From Gerris lacustris (lineage: Eukaryota > Arthropoda > Insecta > Hemiptera > Gerridae), in NCBI GenBank assembly GCA_951217055.1, contig OX578286.1, positions 17,679,102 through 17,743,101 of the forward strand: DNA of 64,000 nucleotides, read 5' to 3'. The position numbers and the translations under genes are program-made. Below are positions 54,601 through 63,600 of the stretch, piece by piece. Numbering within the stretch: position 1 is the first letter of the stretch; each line of letters starts with the position of its first letter. The notes beneath the pieces were generated by a model. That model saw only the letters and a list, made by a program, of their open reading frames with translations. It made no database searches and was not told the origin of the DNA.

Positions 54601-57600
54601 TAGTCCGTTAATTGAAATTATTGGCAAAACATGCAAAAAAAAAAATACAAATGAATTAATCAACATTAAATAAAGGGAAGAGAGAAAGTAAAAAAAAAAT
54701 ACAATAAGTGAGAAGGGGGGTTCAGTTTTAAGGTACTTAAAAGGGGTTTTATGACACTTTTCTTTTACTTTTCGTCACCTATGGTAGGAAAAGTTTTGTT
54801 TTCACCCAATTATTATTTTTTTTTTGTTGAGATTTCAACTGAATTATCAGTTTTGGGTGTTTTTGAGACCTCCTGAGTGGTTTTCAGCATGACGTTTCTA
54901 TGTGTGTTATCATCATAGCGCCCAGGGTATTTAACCAAGAGAGTTGAAACTTGGCAGAAAAATCAGTCCTTAGTAGATTTACCCCAAGTACTAATAACTA
55001 ATAAGCCGAAGAGATGGCATTCAAAAAAGAGACTGACTAACATAAAGCTATAATATTGAATAAGATAATTGTTTGATGCCCTTTAAGAATAAGTGGTTGG
55101 CTAAGTTCGTCTGGTTATGGTTAGTTTAGGTTAAGGTTTGTACTTTTCAACCTAACCTAAGCATAACCTTTCATCATGTCCTTAAGAAAGTGACACTTTA
55201 TGTATTTTCTTTTTTTAAAAAAACTACTGAATTTATCATGATGGTACAGGAATCATTTTTAAAATGTAAAAAGAAACAGTTAAAAAAAAAAAAATGTAAG
55301 AAAATTGGACAATTAGAAATAGGTGGGCCAAATAGTGCAGATTTACCTTCTTATGTAATAGCTTATGATTAAATACATAACAGTTTTAAAGTATACTAAA
55401 TTAACATACCGGTGCAGTTAATAATCTTTCCAGGTATCTCCTGATTGCAGCATTTAGAGCAGAAAATCTGGCCACAGATCTAAAATTGAACAAAAAAGGG
55501 TAAGGAAACCAATTTAACATAAAACTATAAAATAAAAATATGTTATCAAAATGAAAAAGGACTAGAAATACATAATTTAAGAACCCATTTGTAAATGTGT
55601 TCTGTTTAGCTTTTGAGCTACGAAAAATTCTTAATTTTAAGTTTAAACTACATATTGTGGCTTAAGACATTAATAAGACACATTGAAATAATCAATATTT
55701 TCTCCCAGAGATCTACAGTTTAATGAATTATTAATACTTACAAATTTAACAATATTAATAAATTACTCATTTTAACTAAATCACTCGATTTAAACAGAAA
55801 TTATGATTAATCACTGAAGAAATACTTCTTACTAAAAATAAAAGCGGGAGAATGAAAGAAAAGAATAAGTGTTACCTCTGTAAAGATTAGTAAATCTACA
55901 TTTAATGTAAGCATGTATTGCTTATGGTTTAGTTGGTAAAGTTGGCAAACTTGATATTAAAGGAGAGAACAAAGTAAAAGTCTCTTTCATCTTTTCTTCA
56001 GAGTCATGCTTGTTGGATTTAGGTCTAAATTATCCGTTTAAATATTAAATTCAAGGATTTTTTAAATTTTGAACTTAATACTTTACTATGCGTTAAGTTT
56101 AAAAAGTATTTTATAAAGTTTTATTAAATTATTTCGGGAATTTGTGTTAATTTTTAAGAGAGAAATATCCAATTGGCATTAGGGTTTATATCACATAGCC
56201 TAACCTTTAGGAAACAAACTTCTACTTTATTATAAGGTAAATCTCTTTAAAAAATACTATTATCTATATTTTAAACCTCCTAGTATATAGGGAATAAGTA
56301 TTTACATGGTTAAAAAACTTAATTTTTAAGATTTTACAATGGAAGAAGAACATCGTCATGAAAAACTCTTCTATGAAATAGAATTTTGCTAGATTTGAAT
56401 AGATATGGTCGAACAATAAAGACAAAGGGTGAATTAACAGCGGATTAGTCAGTCTAACTTCCAGGAATAGTGAAAAATGTTATTTTAAAGAAATACATTT
56501 AAAAAAACACAATTAAAAAATATCAATAACTTGCACTGTCATCAATAAAAGTTTCAGCTTTCAAGGTTAATTGTTGTGAGGTAAAATTCGTACCCCACAA
56601 AATTTCATCAAAACGTATCATATAAATAACTTCTCCTTGGCGGGGAATCGATCCTGGCTTTTCTCCGTCCGCGTTTAAAGCTATTTTCTCAGGAACTAGA
56701 TTTTCCTCAGGAAAACAGCTTATATCATTAGATTTGTATTTAAATGGATTACGTCTTAGAATTTTAAAATCAAAATCTTCGGAACCATTTTTCAGAGTTT
56801 TTGGAAGGTAGCACTCCCAAATTTGGAGCTAAAATTCATTTCTCGATTTCGCCTAGGGGTTTGATTTTTCTAAACACATTAGCCAAATTGTGTCAAAAAG
56901 AGGGCCAGTAGTTTTGGCTCCAGGCGTCTGCACAGACATTTGTTAAAAACCACTTTTTTGTACTCAGGGGACCTCAAAATGTGTAAATCCATTAAAATCT
57001 CAAAATCGAATTTTCATGCCATCACAATACTTGCTCTTTATATGAGAAAGTAAAAAATAGGGTAAACTGAACTTGATGGAGCGATCAATACTTAAGACTA
57101 AGGGATATTGTCACTATTATATACAAAAGTGTGATATTCCTTCATCCAAAAGTACAAAAGACAAAACATCCCTTTATAATAAATATTTAGACATTAGAAT
57201 GTAAACTCTCCTGTCTATGGAAATGGAAGCTACACCCTTCCCCAACAGCAGCCTCCCCTTATCACACTGCATTCCTCAGTTTTATTTTTTTTCCGGGGGG
57301 CTTTTACACCCGAAGACGCAGGTCACTTAGGTGGGCCCATAGAACAAACCCGGGTTAGGGTTTGTTTATATCTTGGTTTTTACCATATTTTTAGATATGG
57401 TTTTTACCATATCTTCACACACTCGATATGGTCATCAACCATGACTCCCCTCCTAGTTGTATTACAACCAGGAGTGTCATTATCATGGTTTCCAGGCTGG
57501 TGGCGCCACTCTTTCGAGGAGCTTCCCACTTGTTTAAACAATGCTGGGTGGGCATTGAGTGGGGGGCCTGGTCCGGGAATCGAACCCAGAGCTGCGGTCA

Positions 57601-60600
57601 CTTTCTGACCCGGCTCGATGCTGCTTAACTTGACTTATCCAAGGCGAGCGCTCTAGCCTCCGAGCCACCCAGGCCCCCCCACCCAATATATTCTGCTTAA
57701 TTATTTTAATAATTAAGGCAATGAATTTGTATTACGTAATACCTGTTAGACTGCAAGTGAGGAGGTGTTGAACTGTTTTATTTTATTTATTTTTGACGAA
57801 GAAACTATGTTTTTGGTTCCATGGATTATTGACAACCTATTATTAGTCACAACCATTACGACCCTCACTTAAATATATTACAGGCTTGAAAATGGCTTTT
57901 CAGACCGAAACGTTGCCACCGAATTGAGAGTTTTTATTCTTATTACCCTTAAGGATCCACACCTCACACAGAATTAATTGAAAAGGGTACAAGTACATAC
58001 TTATGATAAACTTATTAAGATTATGCCTTCATCATCTCTCTATTGGACCACGTGCACCCGAGGGTTAAAAGTAAATCTTATTATTGCCACACACGTGATC
58101 ATTACAGACATACAGACATAGTGAATTCAGTAACCTGGCCTAGTCTTCAATCTTAACTGATAGGCCTGCCTTCCTCATTCTCATGTATACCCAGCATTGG
58201 AGCTGGGACCTAGTATCATTTTTTTTTTAATAAACTGTTCTTTGGGATTAACACTTATAAGCAGTAGGGATTGTCCTTTTTGTCTAAACTGTTGTTTAGA
58301 CAAAGGAATATCATCTCTCCAATTTCTCCTACGTACAGAAATGATAATATTCTATATGATTTATCAGAGTTAAAGCTATGGCACCATCAAATCTTTATAA
58401 AAGGTGATTCCTCGTAAAAAAAAACAAAAAAAAAAAACATTAATACATTTTTTTTTTAAAGTTTTAGGTAGTATTCATACTACGAAAAAATTAAATTTTA
58501 ATTTAAATCAAATTATAATTATTATCAACAACGGGAGACATACAGGAGTCTATTTTTCTCTGTCTGTCTCCCATTGAAAATTTAATCTTTCCGTAGTATG
58601 AATACTACCTAAAACTTAAAAAAAATTGAATTCTAATTGATTGTACTAGGTACAGGTACTAATTGTGTACTTTATAATTATAAGCATTAATTCTTGGTCT
58701 AGTTCTATTGCCCTAAATATTGGCTTGCTAGACTTGTAGCAAAAATTGAAAGCTTGGATTCGGGACTAGGCATCGGTTACAACAGAGAAAATCATTCTCT
58801 AGTATAGCTCAGTTGGTCAGAGCGCCTGTACTGGGTATTTAGGAGGCCCGTGGTTCGAGTCCCGGTGCTGGAGTCTATTTATCTCTGTATGCCTCCTGTA
58901 GTTAATAATAATAATAATTTGATTTAAATTAAAATTTAATCTTTCGCTAGTAGTATGAATACTACCTAAAACTTAAAAAAAATTTGATTTATAATTGATT
59001 TTTGATTTTTATAATTGATTGTACTAGGTGCAGGTACTAATTGAGTACTTTATAATTATAAGCGTTAATTCTCGGTCTAGTTCTATTGCCGTAAATATTG
59101 GCTTGCTAGACTTGTAGAAAAAATTGAAAGGATGGATTCGGGACTAGGTATCGGTTACGACAAAGAAAATCATTCACCAGTATAGCTCAGTTGGTACCTA
59201 GATATATAGCCTGTACTAGATATATAGGAGGCCTGTGGTTCGAGTCCCAGTGCTGGAGTCTATTTTTCTCTGTATGTCTCCCGTAGTTAATAATAATTAT
59301 AATTTGATTTGAATTAATAAAAAAAGTAAAAACAGACTAACCCTGCAATGATGCCTTCGTCTGAATGTGGTGAATTTTTCATTGCAATCGTAGCACTCCC
59401 TGCTGACAGAGTCTGGCATCCAATACTGTTTGAGTTCAGTGTCATTGTACGACTGTCTTCCCTAGTAATCATAAATATTACCGATGAAAATTAGCAAATT
59501 GTTCCTTTTAATTTTTCAATTCTTCAGTGTTTAACTAAACGTGATAGTTAATACAGTTAATAATTTGAACTGTCTTCAACTGTCTTTCGAGGACAGTTTG
59601 CTTGAAACAATTTTTTTTTTATCACTTGAAGGGTAAAAAGTTGGAAGACGACCCATTCCACTCACTCCAGTCAACTGACTGTCTTAACACTCTCTTCATG
59701 TGATTAAACGGTGTGAGTACACTTATGCTACACACTCACACAAAAAAGTGTACTCGTACGAGTCAACTCCCATCGTGTAAACAATGCATTAGGCTACACT
59801 ATGGATTTTATTTTATATGGAATAAAAAAAGGAAAGATTATTTTGCTATTATGTATTTATGTATATTTAACCCATTTTTTTGGAGGGCGGGGATCAAGGG
59901 GTTCTTAATCTAGATTTTGGTTGAACAGTGGAACCCTGGTTAGGAATATCTGGTAAAGAATATCTTGAACAGCAATTTCTTTTTTTAAATAATAATACTT
60001 ACCGAACTTTTAAGAGCAACAAGATTTTTAATTCTTTTTAGGACATTTGGCATACTCCTTCCATGCATATCTCCCTCGATCCTATAACTCTTATTTGCAA
60101 TCCTTTCCTGCTGAAAAAAATCAAAACCAAAAACATAATGAGTCAAATTACATCACTCAATTTATGAGAGAGTCCCTGTTAACGTTTTAGGATCTTGAGT
60201 TGTTTAAGGTGTAGGAATTGCTTGGGCTTAAGAATATATGCCGGCTGCCGGAACAGTTGCGTCTAGTTGCGCCAGCCAGAATATACACACACCTGTCTTC
60301 TGACGGACTATTCAGTCTAAACTGACTGGCCTGCAGGCATGTGTACAGATGTGCACGGTTCGAACTTGGCTTAAGGAGGATTTTAAGTCCAACATTATAA
60401 TTCAAATGCAGATTAAAGATAACTCCATGGATAAAACCTATAATAGCACCCACGTAATAGCCTACTAATAGAAATCTGTCGCAATAAAATCTAATATCTT
60501 CATCATATTTAGAACTTAAGAATTTGAATGTTTTGAGATACTATTCTGCAATAATCTACAAAGCGCAAGAAAAATCTTATAAAATAATTCTAATATCTAG

Positions 60601-63600
60601 TAAGATGTGTAATATTATTATTTTTATTTAAAAAAAAAAAAAATTAATCAAAACCTTCCACTCTACCAGGACCAATTTTTTTATTCCGTAGCTTAATTTT
60701 ATTGTAGTGCTTTAGGCGGCAAAAAGACTCCCTGAGGGGCCCTTGGCAGATGACAAAAAATTTTAATTAAATAATATGAGAGAGGGGTCCATAAGTTATT
60801 AGCACTGCCATTAGAAGAAGATAATTGTCTTTTTTAAACATACCTTTATAAAGAAATGTCCAATTTTACAGCAAATTTATTTTAAACAGATATAAAAAGT
60901 AGTGTTACACATTAAGTATTATGCTTAACTCAAGAAAAATAAAATAAATAATAATAATAATAAAATTAAAGTAGTTTTACACATAATATCAAAGAAACTA
61001 CTTATAAAAAGAAGAAACATGACATATTAACAAATTTACAAGTCAAAATGTCACAGAAAAAAAAATCACTGAAGATAAAACTAAAAAAAGGAAATTGGAT
61101 GCATTGAGTCAACTATAGTATCTTATCTACTCTATTTTTAGTTTAGGACTTTGAGATTTACTGACCTTGGTGACAATTTACATTGAATTCTTCTAATCTC
61201 AAGTAAATGCTTCAAATTGTAGGATTTGACTGTGTGTAACGACAGAAGCAAGTTAAACGGATTAAATAATTCTTGTTTTGTTTTAGTTTAATTACATTTT
61301 AACAAAATATTTATTTTAAAAATATTTTATTTGAAGTTTCATTATTATTTATAATTTTCTCTAAATTTGTTTTGTTAGCTTCAAATTATTTATGTTTTTC
61401 TCCAAACTTATTAAGTACAAAATTATTAATACAATTTTAAGTTTTGTGAGAATTTGTTGAGATATTCTAAACGCCGTACCATTGTGGCACAAAGGTGGAT
61501 TGAACGAAAAAAAACAAAAAGGAATCCAGAACTTGCTAAGTATACTGTAATAACTTCTTATGAACCTGCGTACTTCTGGAATGAGACAATATAAAATTAA
61601 CAGGTCAAGTGTGTTCTAGTCAGCATATAGCGAGGCTCCATAGGCAACACAGTATTGTTTAAGTAGTATCAATTAATAGTGTCGTTATTAGGTATTCTAG
61701 TGTTAAAGTAATTTTTGTATGGCGTTTAGCATAACATAAACAAACTTCTGATAAAGTATTTTTTGCGAGTGAACCGGACTATAAACATATAAATACATTA
61801 AAAAGAGCATAATTATAAAAAAAAAAATAACAGATTTTGTCAGTAAAAAAATAAATAAATCGAAATTTCCAAAAAGTGGTCTTTACTTTTGGTCAAAGAA
61901 TGTTCAGGAATTTTTTTCAGATTTTTTTGCACTTTATATAAGCAAGGTAGAGGGGGGTGGGGGCACTTTTCACACCAACTTCAAACTCACCTACGCTCGC
62001 CCTATCAAAGCTTATAACCAAAAAATTATATATTTTTGTGATCAGCTCGACATACTTTTTCAAATGATACCCCACACATTCTCAAAAAAAAAAAGTTAAC
62101 TCTTAGTTTTTGTACCCTAATTTTTTTTTAAAATAGCTACATTTTTAAAATGTGTGGGTAAGTAATAAACACATTTATACCAAATTTCAAAGTGCTCGGA
62201 TAAAAGGTGTAGCTTTGAGAGAAGGCGACAGATGGACGAACGCAGAGACAGACATGAGCAGGAAAATATAAGGGTTTGTTTTTGCCTACGGACCCTAATA
62301 ATTATCTGAGAAGATCATACGAAATAGTTAAGCTTTATAATAGAATAAAGAACATATTGAGTAAGATTAACAAAGACAAGTTGTAAGAAAATAGTTTGAT
62401 TATTTATATCAAATGAAGGACAAGTTTTAGAAAAATAATCGCAGATTAGTCGAGATAAGATGTAAGGAAACTGTGAGACCTGGTCTTATAGTAAAATAAA
62501 GAATTAAGGAAAAGCTTAGAAAGAAAATCAAATATAGAACAAGATTATAATTAGGGAATCTGTGAAATAATTTGGTCTTATTGTAAAAATATAGGACACC
62601 TTTAGAAAGATTATCAGAGACTGACAAAGATATGATGTAAGGAAACAGTGAATTTGGTCTTACAGTAAAATAAAGGACATAATATTGAGGAAGATTATCT
62701 GTCAGGTAAAGATAAGATGTAAAAAAACTGTGAAATATTTTGTTTACACAATAAAATGAAGGACAAGCTTACAATAATAATCAAATAATGATCAAGATAA
62801 GACGTAAGAAATCTGAGAAATATATAGTTTGGTCATACAGTAAATAAAGGACACCTTTAGAAAGATTATAAGATACTGACAAAGATAACTTATAAGAAAT
62901 CTGTGAAATATCTGTTAAACAATAAAATAAAGGAAAGATAATAATCCCTAAGATAAAATCCCTAATTCCTTAAGATAATAATCTAAGACTGGTCAAGAGA
63001 AAATCTATAGATGCTGCGTTTGTTCATATAAGACGTAAGGAATCAGAGATATAGTTTGGTCATATGGTAAAATAAAGGACACCTTTAGAAAGATAATCAG
63101 AAGCTGATCAAGATAAGATGTAAGAAAGCTGTGAATTAGGTCACATAAAGTGTAATAATAGTCAAATTGATGTCTTTAAGGTTTATCTTAACTTGATTGC
63201 AGCCTTATCCTTATCACTAATGATATCAATACACCAAACATTTGTTGACAAATTAATATTATCACTTATATACATATGACAGATAATATTCCTTTGTCTA
63301 AAGACCATTTGGACAAAGGGATATTATCCCTATTTTACATAAAAATGTTAATATCCCTGTATCTAAACAGTTTATTAAACAAGCCCAGCAAATGAAACAC
63401 ATAGGTACAAGTATACAAATATATATCAAATTTGTATTCTGTCAATTGTTTGGATATATGTTCCTCAAATCGAAATTTAGTTTTGTTTTTGCAATAGCTT
63501 TTTCTAAAAGGCTGCCAAACAATAATAAGGAAGAAATATGACAAAAGTTTTTGATCATAAAATAGGATAAAGTTCATGTTTGTGTTTTGTTCTTTTGTTT

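Noticed and set aside
58801..59260. Two possible tRNA genes.
   Set aside because: Box A and box B are present, but acceptor and anticodon stems do not pair and both lie inside repeated MITE units.
60187..60453. An 88-residue minus-strand frame in the v1-v2 intron.
   Set aside because: No family motif, no splice context matching PIKfyve phase, and no neighbour to support it.
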